Source: Planctomycetaceae bacterium (lineage in GTDB: Bacteria; Planctomycetota; Planctomycetia; Planctomycetales; Planctomycetaceae). From it: a stretch of DNA of 64,000 bases. Positions within the stretch are counted from its first letter, which is position 1. Each line of letters opens with the position of its first letter. The notes beneath the pieces were generated by a model that worked only from the letters and a program-made list of their open reading frames with translations, did not search any database and was not told where the DNA came from. Both the position numbers and the translations under genes were made by a program. The stretch lies in the NCBI GenBank assembly GCA_020638955.1, contig JACKHO010000008.1, positions 62,001-126,000 on the forward strand, in the 5' to 3' direction. Below are positions 8,529-16,238 of this stretch, piece after piece.

Positions 8529-10001
8529 ATGGAAAACACGCTTTCCACTCGCTCACTCTTCGAAATGTCGGCTCCCGGACGTCGGGGAACGCAATTTCCG
8601 CTTCCCGCAGACGGCCCGGCGTTGTCTGACTTATTGCCCGCCGAGGTATTGGCCGAGTCGGCACCTGGGTTGCCGGAATTGACCGAGCCCGACGTCGTGC
8701 GGCACTTTGTAAACCTCTCCAAGCGGAACATGAGTGTCGACTCACACTTCTACCCGCTCGGAAGTTGTACGATGAAGTACAACCCCAAGCGGCACGAACG
8801 CTGGGCAAAGTTTAGCGGCATTGGTGATTTGCATCCCCACATTCGCCCGCAAGATTCCCAGGGCATGTTGCGGATGCTCTACGAATCGCAGAAAATGCTC
8901 GGCGAAATTGCGGGACTGCCTGCCGTCTCATTGCAGCCAGCGGCTGGTGCTCAGGGAGAATTCACTGCACTGCTCGTGGCTGCGGCTTACTTCCGCGACA
9001 AAGGAGAAACGCGGAAGAAGGTCGTCTTTCCGGCGAGTGCTCACGGAACGAATCCCGCGAGTGCAGCACTGGCTGGCTTCGAGTGCGTCCAACTTGACGC
9101 CTCACAGAATGGTTTCGTCGATGTGGAGCAACTGGCCAAGCACGTCGACACCGACACCGCCGTGTTCATGATCACGAATCCCAACACGCTGGGATTGTTT
9201 GAGAAAGACATCCATCGCATTTCACAAATGCTCCACGACGTCGGAGCCCTGGTGTACATTGATGGTGCCAACATGAACGCCGTGCTGGGGATTACCCGAC
9301 CCGGCGATTTCGGCGGCGACATGATGCACTACAACGTGCACAAAACATTCACCGGTCCACACGGAGCGGGCGGCCCCGGGGCTGGACCAATCGCCGTGCG
9401 TGATTTTCTGGCGGACTATCTTCCCGGTCCCATTGTCACCAAGGCGGACGGCGAGGACGGAAACCCCGTCTACGACTTGGCGACGCCATCCAAGTCTATT
9501 GGTCGCGTCCGCAGCTTCTTCGGCAACGTCGGAATTCTGCTGCGTGGCTATTTCTATCTGCGAACACTCGGGGCGCACGGCCTGCGTCGTGTCTCGGAAG
9601 ATGCCATCCTGAATGCCAACTACCTCAAGGAACGTCTCCGCGACGTCCTGCCCGTGCCGAATGGCGAACGCTGCATGCACGAGTTCGTGGCCTCGGCCAA
9701 GCAACTCAAGGACGAACGCGGCGTCACGGCCATGGACATTGCCAAACGCCTCCTGGACTACGGATTCCACGCCCCCACGGTTTACTTCCCATTGGTGGTC
9801 GCCGAGGCACTCATGATGGAACCGACCGAAACCGAGTCTCTGGAAACGCTCGACGCCTTTGTCGAAGCCATCCAGGCCATTGCGAAGGAAGATCCCGAGT
9901 TCCTGAAAGAAGCTCCACACACCACGCCCGTGCGTCGCCCCGATGAAGTGGCCGCAGCACGCAAGCCAGTGCTCTGCTGGGACGCGTGTCTGGACGGTTA
10001 A
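8529..10001 (+). CDS. gcvPB: glycine dehydrogenase (decarboxylating) subunit 2
   Basis: 490 residues, normal length for the PLP-binding subunit of two-part P protein. The PLP Schiff-base lysine is Lys272 in 'NVHKTFTGPHGAGGPGAGP'. Other conserved blocks are 'HFYPLGSCTMKYNPK', 'SLQPAAGAQGE', 'HGTNPASAALAGF' and 'MITNPNTLGLFE'. It works with GcvPA and GcvH in the cytoplasm for glycine breakdown to CO2, ammonia and a C1 unit. It is followed by a terminator hairpin at 10035-10061, so the gcv transcript probably ends before tyrS. Confidence 0.97.
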   Translation: MENTLSTRSLFEMSAPGRRGTQFPLPADGPALSDLLPAEVLAESAPGLPELTEPDVVRHFVNLSKRNMSVDSHFYPLGSCTMKYNPKRHERWAKFSGIGDLHPHIRPQDSQGMLRMLYESQKMLGEIAGLPAVSLQPAAGAQGEFTALLVAAAYFRDKGETRKKVVFPASAHGTNPASAALAGFECVQLDASQNGFVDVEQLAKHVDTDTAVFMITNPNTLGLFEKDIHRISQMLHDVGALVYIDGANMNAVLGITRPGDFGGDMMHYNVHKTFTGPHGAGGPGAGPIAVRDFLADYLPGPIVTKADGEDGNPVYDLATPSKSIGRVRSFFGNVGILLRGYFYLRTLGAHGLRRVSEDAILNANYLKERLRDVLPVPNGERCMHEFVASAKQLKDERGVTAMDIAKRLLDYGFHAPTVYFPLVVAEALMMEPTETESLETLDAFVEAIQAIAKEDPEFLKEAPHTTPVRRPDEVAAARKPVLCWDACLDG

Positions 10002-10034
10002 CGCTCGTTTCTCTAACGTGAGCGACTCCAATGG

Positions 10035-10075
10035 AAGCGGCCGAAACTGTTCTGGCCGCTTTCACTTTCTGTTTT
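10035..10075 (+). terminator. probable terminator after gcvPB
   Basis: 8-bp GC-rich stem AAGCGGCC (10035-10042) / GGCCGCTT (10054-10061) followed by a T-rich tail that includes TTTCTGTTTT. Confidence 0.7.
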
Positions 10076-10121
10076 GTGTCGTCTGCCACCTTTGCAGGTG
10101 CAATTAGCTTGCTGAGTCTCC

Positions 10122-11351
10122 ATGTTTGCTCCCGTATCTGAACAACTGGAAATCATTCGCCGCGGCATTGAGAAAATCGTTCCCGAGGCGGAACTCGCTC
10201 AGAAGCTCGAAGCGAGCTACAAGTCGGGCAAGCCGCTGCGAATTAAATACGGAATCGACCCCACCGCCGCGCACGTGCACTTGGGACACACCGTTCCGCT
10301 GCGAAAAATGCGGCAGTTCCAGGACCTGGGGCATCAGGCGGTCATCATCATTGGCAACTACACCGCCATGGTCGGCGACCCCAGTGGCCGTGATGAAGCA
10401 CGCTCGAAACGCCTCTCTGAAGAAGAAGTGGAAGCCAACGCCCAGTACTACCTCTCGCAGGTCGGCAAGGTGGTCGACCTCGACAAGGCGGAAGTGCACC
10501 GCAACGGCGACTGGTTCGGCAAAATGTCCTTCGCCGATGTCCTCGCGCTGTGCGGTCGCGTGACCGTCGCTCAGTTGCTGACGCGTGATGACTTCTCGAA
10601 ACGGATGGCGAGCGAAACGCCCATTTTCCTGCACGAGTGTTTGTATCCCGTCATGCAGGCGTGGGATTCCGTGGTCATTCAGTCCGATGTCGAACTCGGC
10701 GGCACCGAACAGCTCTACAGCTTTATGTTGGCTCGCGACCTGCAGAAGGAACAGAATCTTTCGCAGCAAATCGGCATCATGTCTCCCATTCTCGTCGGCA
10801 CCGACGGCACCCGCCGCATGGGAAAAAGCCTCGGGAATTACATTGGCATTTCCGAAGACGCCTACGACATGGCCAAGAAGTTCATGCAGCTCCCCGACGC
10901 CGTCATGGAAATGTACTTCGAACTGCTGACCGACTTGCCGAAGTCGGAGTATGATCAAATCCTGGCCGGGCATCCTAAGGAAGCCAAGCAGGCCCTCGCC
11001 CGACTCGTCATTTCTGGCTACCACCCGGCCGATGACGCCGAAGCAGCCATTGCCCGCTGGGAGAAAGAAATCAGCGGCGGTCAGCTTCCCGAATCGATGC
11101 CAGAGGTCGAACTCTCGCGGTCCAATTTGGATGCCGAGGGAAAAATCGCGGCCCCACATTTGTTCAAAACAACGGGACTCCAACCGTCAACTAGTGAAGC
11201 CATTCGACTCATCCAGGGCGGCGGCGCCTCGTTCTATCTGGGCGAAGATAAACACGCTATCACCGATCGAAACGAACAAGTCGCCGTAGTGGATGGACTC
11301 ATTCTCCGTGCGGGGAAGAAGAAGTGGGCTCGGGTGAAGTTGGTGGATTAG
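10122..11351 (+). CDS. tyrS: tyrosine--tRNA ligase
   Basis: 409 residues. Class I aminoacyl-tRNA synthetase charging tRNA-Tyr in the cytoplasm. The Rossmann fold carries the HIGH-type motif 'AHVHLGHTVPLRKM' (residues about 49-62) and the tyrosine-specific 'VGDPSGR' loop. The KMSKS equivalent reads 'RRMGKSLGN', with Gly instead of the first Ser. A C-terminal S4-like RNA-binding segment begins 'PSTSEAIRLIQGGGASF' and is intact to the end. The HVHLGH form is typical of the second bacterial TyrRS subtype (TyrZ-like). The gene stands alone between the gcv terminator and the REP/RAYT region. Confidence 0.95.
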   Translation: MFAPVSEQLEIIRRGIEKIVPEAELAQKLEASYKSGKPLRIKYGIDPTAAHVHLGHTVPLRKMRQFQDLGHQAVIIIGNYTAMVGDPSGRDEARSKRLSEEEVEANAQYYLSQVGKVVDLDKAEVHRNGDWFGKMSFADVLALCGRVTVAQLLTRDDFSKRMASETPIFLHECLYPVMQAWDSVVIQSDVELGGTEQLYSFMLARDLQKEQNLSQQIGIMSPILVGTDGTRRMGKSLGNYIGISEDAYDMAKKFMQLPDAVMEMYFELLTDLPKSEYDQILAGHPKEAKQALARLVISGYHPADDAEAAIARWEKEISGGQLPESMPEVELSRSNLDAEGKIAAPHLFKTTGLQPSTSEAIRLIQGGGASFYLGEDKHAITDRNEQVAVVDGLILRAGKKKWARVKLVD

Positions 11352-11380
11352 TAATCTGTTTGGAAGCGCGTAGACCGTGC

Positions 11381-11411
11381 CATGCCCACGTCGCGTAGCA
11401 GCGTGGGCATG
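11381..11411. repeat. REP palindrome (copy a) with RAYT 3'-end remnant
   Basis: Stem CATGCCCACG / CGTGGGCATG around an 11-base loop. The 45 or so bases after it (to about 11453) match the 3' end of the RAYT gene at 12501 with a few substitutions, so this is the remnant of an element otherwise lost. Confidence 0.8.
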
Positions 11412-11460
11412 CGAGCTGTCATCCGGCTTCCGTTCTCGGAAACGAGTCGAGGGATGGTGG

Positions 11461-11551
11461 CACGCTCTGAGGGAACTTCAGAACGCGCATGGCCATCGCG
11501 GAAGTTCTGGGTGAGTGCCTGGTGAACGCTTTGAACGAGCGGGTGGGCCAC
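11461..11551. repeat. dispersed hairpin element, copy 1
   Basis: Bounded by CACGCTCTGAGG (11461-11472) and GAACGAGCGGGTGGGCCAC (ending 11551). Inside is a hairpin, GAACTTC 11473-11479 / GAAGTTC 11501-11507. The same two boundary motifs in the same order, with a different internal hairpin, occur at 14384-14553. Confidence 0.6.
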
Positions 11552-11646
11552 TCTGCGCTGGAACGATTCATCGACTATCCTTAATGTAGTTTATCGAGAG
11601 ATAACCAAGATCGGATGTCTAATACAACACGTTTAGGAATGATGCC

Positions 11647-11856
11647 ATGGGAATACGCTGTACACTATGCCTGTCGGGATCTGATTCCGTTCAATATCCA
11701 GTAACCTTGGATGTACTGCCTCGCGAGGGTGAGTCATTAGTTATTGGCGACACAAGTAACGTCATCGTTTCAGTACAACACGTTATCGACCCGAAGGCTA
11801 ATGAACACCAGGTGTTTGTCATCTTCGATTCAGGGGAGCAATTTCAGAAGTCGTAG
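11647..11856 (+). CDS. small hypothetical protein
   Basis: 69 residues, preceded by AGGA (11635-11638) eight bases before the ATG at 11647. The translation has alternating hydrophobic strands ('YPVTLDVLPREGESLVIGD', 'VIVSVQHVIDP', 'HQVFVIFD'), the pattern of small beta-barrel-like proteins commonly annotated as hypothetical in bacteria. There are no membrane segments. It sits between two copies of repeat elements, so it could also be a passenger or fragment. No function is proposed. Confidence 0.5.
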   Translation: MGIRCTLCLSGSDSVQYPVTLDVLPREGESLVIGDTSNVIVSVQHVIDPKANEHQVFVIFDSGEQFQKS

Positions 11857-11875
11857 ACAAAATGGACGGACCAGG

Positions 11876-12426
11876 GGCGGGTGGCATGTTCGAGGATTCG
11901 TCATACCGTGCCATGCCCACGTCGCGTAGCAGCGTGGGCATGCGAACTGTCAACCGACTTACGTTCTCGGAAACGAGTCGAGATCAAGCGACAAAACACC
12001 GGTCCCTGGTGACTCCATTTCTATGGCACTCGACCACGTCCAGTCCACCGGACGGATGCACAACTCCCGACGGACGGGATTTGCGTGAATGTAGTCCACC
12101 GTCTCGCAGACTGCCTTCGGCTCCGTCAGATTCGAGTCAAAACCTCCACCGCGCTGCCAGAAGCGATAACTGATGCGCCCATTTGGCTGCCGGTCTTCCA
12201 TACGCGTCAGAAATTCGGGGGCATGCTTTTCGACAAATCGTTTGGCGACCGAAGTCCATTGTCAGAATCGCGGATATGGAATCCTCGGCAGTCGTCGGCC
12301 AAAACAGTAAATGGACGTGCTCCGGCATGATGACATAACTCCACAAGTGTAGATTGTGGGTCTTACGCGCCAGGTCGATGGCTTCAACCATCCAGGTTCT
12401 GGACCGGTCTTTGGACAGAAACGGTT
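11876..12426. repeat. tandem duplication, unit 1 (551-base period)
   Basis: From GGCGGGTGGCATGTTCGAGG onward this unit matches unit 2, which starts 551 bases later at 12427, over most of its length. Each unit contains a REP palindrome followed by a minus-strand RAYT 3' half. Confidence 0.8.
11912..11942. repeat. REP palindrome (copy b)
   Basis: Same CATGCCCACG / CGTGGGCATG stem-loop as copy a, just downstream of the broken RAYT gene's 3' end. Confidence 0.85.
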
Positions 12427-12430
12427 GGCG
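11959..12430 (-). pseudogene. broken RAYT transposase copy
   Basis: A damaged second copy of the transposase at 12501-13073. The matching part starts at the segment equivalent to 'FLSKDRSRTWMV' and keeps the HUH motif 'MPEHVHLLF', but about 50 N-terminal residues are missing. Near 12230-12260 a net loss of 14 bases relative to the intact copy removes the 'LKQSVAKRAKRYVEKH' region and shifts the frame. The C-terminal half ('FWQRGGGFDSNLTEPKAV.ETVDYIHANPVRRELC') is therefore in another frame. It is almost certainly inactive. Confidence 0.88.
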
Positions 12431-12972
12431 GGTGGCATGTTCGAGGATTCGTCATACCGTGCCATGCCCACGTCGCGTAGCAGCGTGGGCATGCGAACTG
12501 TCAACCGACTTCCGTTCTCGGAAACGAGTCGAGATCAAGCGACAAAACACCGGTCCCTGGTGACTCCATTTCTATGGCACTCGACCACGTCCAGTCCACC
12601 GGACGGATGCACAACTCCCGACGGACGGGATTTGCGTGAATGTAGTCCACCGTCTCCCAGACTGCCTTGGGCTCGGTCAGATTCGAGTCGAAACCTCCAC
12701 CGCGTTGCCAGAAGCGATGACTAACTCGTCCATTCGGTTGCCGGTCTTCCATACGCGTCAGGAATTCTGGGGCATGCTTTTCGACATATCGTTTTGCCCG
12801 TTTGGCGACCGACTGTTTGAGTGTCGTCAGAATCGCCGAGATGGAATACTCGGCAGTTGTCGGACAAAACAGTAAGTGGACGTGCTCCGGCATAATGACA
12901 TAACTCCACAAGTGTAGATTGTGGGTCTTGCGTGCCAGATCAATGGCATCAACCATCCAAGTTCTGGACCGG
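12427..12972. repeat. tandem duplication, unit 2 (551-base period)
   Basis: Second unit of the tandem pair; includes REP copy c and most of the intact RAYT gene. The match to unit 1 fades after the codons for 'FLSKDR' near 12970. Confidence 0.8.
12463..12493. repeat. REP palindrome (copy c), downstream of RAYT
   Basis: Same stem-loop as copies a and b, eight bases beyond the RAYT stop codon on the minus strand. Confidence 0.88.
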
Positions 12973-13073
12973 TCTTTGGACAAAAACTGCTGCCGCCGAA
13001 AACAGGAGAACGTCAAGAAATGCGCATGCCCTACTTCGTTCCAACGTCGACATGTCTTACGATGTGGCTGCAT
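12501..13073 (-). mobile_element. REP-associated tyrosine transposase (RAYT), intact
   Basis: 190 residues from the ATG at 13073, which has GGGGA seven bases upstream; the longer frame to 13172 would run through the REP hairpin. Y1/HUH superfamily (IS200/IS605-like): 'GHAHFLTFSCF' at the N-terminus, the metal-binding HUH motif 'IMPEHVHLLF' in the middle and the C-terminal 'FWQRGGGFDSN' plus 'YIHANPVRRELC' boxes typical of RAYT proteins. RAYTs nick single-stranded REP hairpins and are thought to spread REPs. The gene is flanked by REP copy c on its 3' side and by inverted copy d 40 bases upstream, the usual RAYT arrangement. Confidence 0.93.
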
Positions 13074-13112
13074 CGAGATTCCCCGCGATTTGTTGCTGCA
13101 TGGTAGCTCCAG

Positions 13113-13143
13113 CATGCCCACGCTGCTACGCGACGTGGGCATG
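13113..13143. repeat. REP palindrome (copy d), inverted
   Basis: Reverse-complement orientation of copies a-c (loop CTGCTACGCGA), placed upstream of the intact RAYT gene so that copies c and d bracket it as an inverted pair. Confidence 0.88.
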
Positions 13144-13207
13144 GCACACAAAATCGTCAATCGACATGCCACCCGACGTTTTCGTTTTCACCGCCAAGGA
13201 TTCTGTC

Positions 13208-13741
13208 ATGCTCGATCGCCCACTCACCGATGTTCGCATACTCTGTTTCGTGGGGGATATCTACGAAGATCTCGAATTATGGTACCCCAAGCTGCGATTG
13301 GAAGAAGCCGGCGCGCATGTCACGCTTGCCGGACCTGAGGCAGGAGTGACCTATGCCGGAAAGCACGGCTATCCCTGCGTCTCCGATGCTCGTATCGCCG
13401 ACATGGAAGCCGAGGACTTCCACGGTGTGCTCTGCCCCGGCGGCTTCATGCCCGACAAACTCCGCCGCGATCCCAAGGTGAAGTCGCTGCTGCAGGACTT
13501 CGCAGCTCAAAAGAAACTTATTGCAGCCATTTGCCACGGTGGCTGGATGCCTATTTCGGCTGGCGTCTACAAAGGCATCCGGGTCACCGGTTCCCCGGGC
13601 ATCCAGGACGACCTGATCAACGCCGGGGCCATTTGGGAGAACACAGCAGTCGTCGTCGACGGCAAATTCGTCAGCAGCCGCAAACCCGACGACCTCCCCG
13701 ACTTCTGCCGGGCGATGATTGAAGTGTTGATGGCACGGTAA
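13208..13741 (+). CDS. DJ-1/PfpI family protein
   Basis: 177 residues from the ATG at 13208, seven bases after AAGGA (13196-13200); the longer open frame from 12932 runs through the REP and RAYT region and is not credible. Glutamine-amidotransferase-like fold: 'GDIYEDLELWYPKLRLEEAG' supplies the conserved acidic residue, 'HGVLCPGGFMPDKLR' is the oxyanion loop and 'AAICHGGWMPISAG' holds the nucleophile Cys109 followed by His110. Members include PfpI-type peptidases, YajL-like deglycases and stress proteins; which activity applies here cannot be told. It stands alone. Confidence 0.92.
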   Translation: MLDRPLTDVRILCFVGDIYEDLELWYPKLRLEEAGAHVTLAGPEAGVTYAGKHGYPCVSDARIADMEAEDFHGVLCPGGFMPDKLRRDPKVKSLLQDFAAQKKLIAAICHGGWMPISAGVYKGIRVTGSPGIQDDLINAGAIWENTAVVVDGKFVSSRKPDDLPDFCRAMIEVLMAR

Positions 13742-13783
13742 CAGCCTTCGGAGCAGTCCCCTATTGTCGTGGATCGCAGGGTG

Positions 13784-13809
13784 CCACGACCGAACCGGTC
13801 GGGTCGTGG
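13784..13809. repeat. hairpin after the PfpI gene
   Basis: CCACGACC (13784-13791) pairs with GGTCGTGG (13802-13809). There is no T-run, so either a weak terminator or another small repeat. Confidence 0.4.
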
Positions 13810-13870
13810 AGGGACAAGAAGGCTGGTGGCCGTTACAGGCGACTCTTAAGAAATGAGGAGGGTGGCTCAT

Positions 13871-14371
13871 ATGTTCATGATCTTGGCTCAAACCGCAGAT
13901 ACTCAAGCGGCACTCGTGGGTGTATTGCTTGGGTTTCTGATACTGGGTTCCATTCGAGTCTTGCTGGGAACGTTTACCCTCCGTGCCGCCTGTGGCTTGT
14001 TGAACAGAATCTCGCCCAATTCCGTTCCCGAGCCCAAGTTTGGCAGTGCCTTCGGGATTGCTTTAGTGCGGTTTCTCTTAAACGTGGCCTTGGGATTTGG
14101 CATCGGCCTTGCCCGTGGAATTCAGGCAGAAGGTGAGCCGCAGCAATTGATGGTTGGTCTATTCCTGATATTAGCGGCAATCGGCTTCATGATTGGTACT
14201 GCAATAATATCTCGGATGTTGCCGACCAATACCAGACGGGCATTATTGGTCGCGTTGCTGGAGATGGCCATTGTTGTTCCAATCGCGATCATCCTCATGC
14301 TGATCTACTTTGCAGCTTCCGCCATCGCGACGCATGGCTTCTATGAAAGTCTTGATAGGCTAGTGATGTAG
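13871..14371 (+). CDS. small integral membrane protein
   Basis: 166 residues from the ATG at 13871, nine bases after AGGAGG; the ATG at 13853 lies in front of that site. Three to four hydrophobic helices: about 12-35 ('ALVGVLLGFLILGSIRVLLG'), 64-80, 96-115 and 125-150 ('LLVALLEMAIVVPIAIILM'). The second region 'GSAFGIALVRFLLNVALGFGIGLARGI' is Gly rich. I do not recognise the family. It follows the PfpI gene by 129 bases and precedes a hairpin at 14399-14434. Confidence 0.75.
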   Translation: MFMILAQTADTQAALVGVLLGFLILGSIRVLLGTFTLRAACGLLNRISPNSVPEPKFGSAFGIALVRFLLNVALGFGIGLARGIQAEGEPQQLMVGLFLILAAIGFMIGTAIISRMLPTNTRRALLVALLEMAIVVPIAIILMLIYFAASAIATHGFYESLDRLVM

Positions 14372-14383
14372 GGCGGGTGGTGA

Positions 14384-14553
14384 CACGCTCTGAGGCACGA
14401 AGGGCGTGGCAAACTGCGAATTGCCACGCCCTTCACTTCACTCCGTTTCGTTCTGGGTCGTGCCACCCGAACCGTCCTTCACAGCAAGAGAACGGATGAT
14501 GAATCATCTTGTGCCTGCGGCACCCAACCGCTCTGAACGAGCGGGTGGGCCAC
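14384..14553. repeat. dispersed hairpin element, copy 2
   Basis: Shares both boundary motifs with copy 1 at 11461-11551 (CACGCTCTGAGG, then GAACGAGCGGGTGGGCCAC ending 14553). The internal hairpin differs: 14-bp perfect stem 14399-14412 / 14421-14434, which may also end transcription of the membrane protein gene. Confidence 0.6.
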
Positions 14554-14562
14554 CCTGCGTTG

Positions 14563-15279
14563 TTACATCCGATATTCACCGGGCACCGCCTGGTCTTTGA
14601 TGTTGAGATATTTCTCGACCAGTTGTTCGACGGCGCGCGAAATTTCGACTTCGCTGTTATGGGGCAGGAGTTTGACTTCCCGTCCTGATTTCAGCCGCGC
14701 CAGTAAAGGATAGTTGTGGGAAGTGCCCTTCTCCCCCACGTTCCGTTCGTGCTTCACATACAGTTGGTCGATGTCATCGACAGGAACCGTGCGATTCCCC
14801 GGAAACGGGATGGGGCCATGCTGGATTTCGAGTTGCCCATACATCACGCGAATTGACGTGCTGTTGAACAGCATGGCCAGACAGGCATAGAACAATCCCA
14901 GCCCCACGGCGACATGGCCGATTGGGAAGATGAGCATAATCCACTTCATCGCTCCTGGAGGGCCGTGGTCTCCCATGGCCATGGAATACCACCCAATCAG
15001 AAACGCATTCCAGGCAATGCAAAACGGAATCAGAAAAAACACACTCGGGTTAAACCAGCCCCAACTAATTCGCAGTTCACCTCCGAACTCTTCCACACGT
15101 AGCTTTTCCGGAATGGCAACCGCTGTCTTCGCATCCCGGGATGATGCATTGTCCGACCGACGAACGTTGGGAATCGTGACCGGCGTTCCACAAAACTGGC
15201 AGTAAAACTGACCACGACCAGACGGCGCCGTCAGCGGGGCATTGCAGGAGGGACACTTCAGTGCAATCGGGTCGTTCAT
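14563..15279 (-). CDS. zinc-ribbon membrane protein
   Basis: 238 residues if started at the ATG at 15279 (AAAGG upstream); an ATG at 15303 is also possible. The N-terminal residues 8-35 are a zinc ribbon with two Cys pairs, 'CPSCNAPL' and 'YCQFCGTPV'. A linker leads to two membrane segments: 'FFLIPFCIAWNAFLIGWY' and 'IMLIFPIGHVAVGLGLFYACLAMLF'. The C-terminal part is a soluble beta-rich domain. Zinc ribbon plus two helices plus soluble domain is common among uncharacterised bacterial proteins; no function can be assigned. It runs toward the dispersed element at 14384-14553. Confidence 0.8.
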   Translation of the reverse strand: MNDPIALKCPSCNAPLTAPSGRGQFYCQFCGTPVTIPNVRRSDNASSRDAKTAVAIPEKLRVEEFGGELRISWGWFNPSVFFLIPFCIAWNAFLIGWYSMAMGDHGPPGAMKWIMLIFPIGHVAVGLGLFYACLAMLFNSTSIRVMYGQLEIQHGPIPFPGNRTVPVDDIDQLYVKHERNVGEKGTSHNYPLLARLKSGREVKLLPHNSEVEISRAVEQLVEKYLNIKDQAVPGEYRM

Positions 15280-15647
15280 TATCTCGAAGCCTTTCGCAGA
15301 CATAATTCGATGACTTGATTTCAGTTTATGGCGGTCCAAGTCCTGGGGGCAAATCACCGGTTCGGCCACAGTAATCTTTGGTGCGTCGGCTTTGCCAACG
15401 AGCACCGTTCACGTGCCGTAGTTTCGATTCGGTGCCCAGCGTTCCGTGCATCTCAACGCACGCAACGCAAACTGATGGCATGCACATTTCGGTCCGTGGT
15501 TCACAGCATCATGACGCAACATTTGTTCTCCCCACTTGACTCCAGCAGCTTTCTCGCGCAGCATAATGGTGAGTATGGACGGATTTGTGCAGCACTGCCG
15601 CAATCCGCCGCCCTGTGTCCCCATCACTCCTTGTGAGGAACCCACCC
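15280..15647. other. intergenic region, divergent promoters
   Basis: 368 bases between the minus-strand zinc-ribbon gene and the plus-strand metal-binding protein. I see no convincing gene or repeat. Confidence 0.35.
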
Positions 15648-16094
15648 ATGAAAATGCGAATTCTCTTTGGACTGGCGGCCATGGCCGCGTTGACTGCAAC
15701 CCTGTTCGCCGCTGATGTGAACCTGAGCAAAGTCAAATGTGTGGTGAACCCCAAGGCCGGTGCCAAGGCCGAAAAGTCTGCTGACTACCGTGGCGGCCAC
15801 GTCTACTTCTGCTGCGACAACTGCAAAGGAAAGTTTACGGCCGACTCCAAACCATTCGCTGTCCCAGCCAATGCTCAACTGGTTGCCACGAAACAATTCA
15901 AACAAAAAGCCTGCCCGCTGAGCGGCGGCAAACTCGATCCTGCGACAGCGATTGAAGTCGGCGGAGTGAAAGTCTGCTTCTGCTGCAACAACTGCAAAGG
16001 CAAAGTCGCCGGTGCTGAGGGTGACGCCCAAACCGCACTCGTATTCGCCGACGCCGCCTTCGAAAAAGGCTTCGCCGCCGCCAAGGCTGAGTAG
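15648..16094 (+). CDS. secreted protein with two YHS/TRASH-like Cys motifs
   Basis: 148 residues from the ATG at 15648, preceded by GAGG at 15634; the open frame begins earlier but without such a site. Signal peptide 'MKMRILFGLAAMAALTATLFAA'. The mature protein is an internal duplication: each half has a single Cys ('VKCVVNPKAG', 'KACPLSGGK') followed about 20-30 residues later by a Cys-cluster ('YFCCDNCKGKF', 'CFCCNNCKGKV'). This resembles YHS/TRASH domains that bind heavy metals. It is therefore probably an exported metal-binding protein; the metal is unknown. No neighbour suggests a transport system. Confidence 0.85.
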   Translation: MKMRILFGLAAMAALTATLFAADVNLSKVKCVVNPKAGAKAEKSADYRGGHVYFCCDNCKGKFTADSKPFAVPANAQLVATKQFKQKACPLSGGKLDPATAIEVGGVKVCFCCNNCKGKVAGAEGDAQTALVFADAAFEKGFAAAKAE

Positions 16095-16238
16095 TCTCAA
16101 CGCTAGCAAACAATCAGAATTCATCGCCACAGCGAGGATGAGCCCCTGCTCTTCCTCGCTGTTCGCTTGCGCGACATTGCAATCGCTAACGACAACTCGC
16201 ACGAACAGGTACCAGTTCGATTCGCGCAAGATCATCAC

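Noticed and set aside
9222..10031. 269-residue minus-strand open frame over gcvPB
   Set aside because: Antisense of gcvPB; no domain seen.
10104..11183. 359-residue minus-strand open frame over tyrS
   Set aside because: Antisense of a full-length synthetase with HIGH-like and KMSKS-like motifs.
12932..13207. Upstream extension of the PfpI frame
   Set aside because: It runs through the RAYT gene and the REP hairpin; the ATG at 13208 has a good ribosome binding site.
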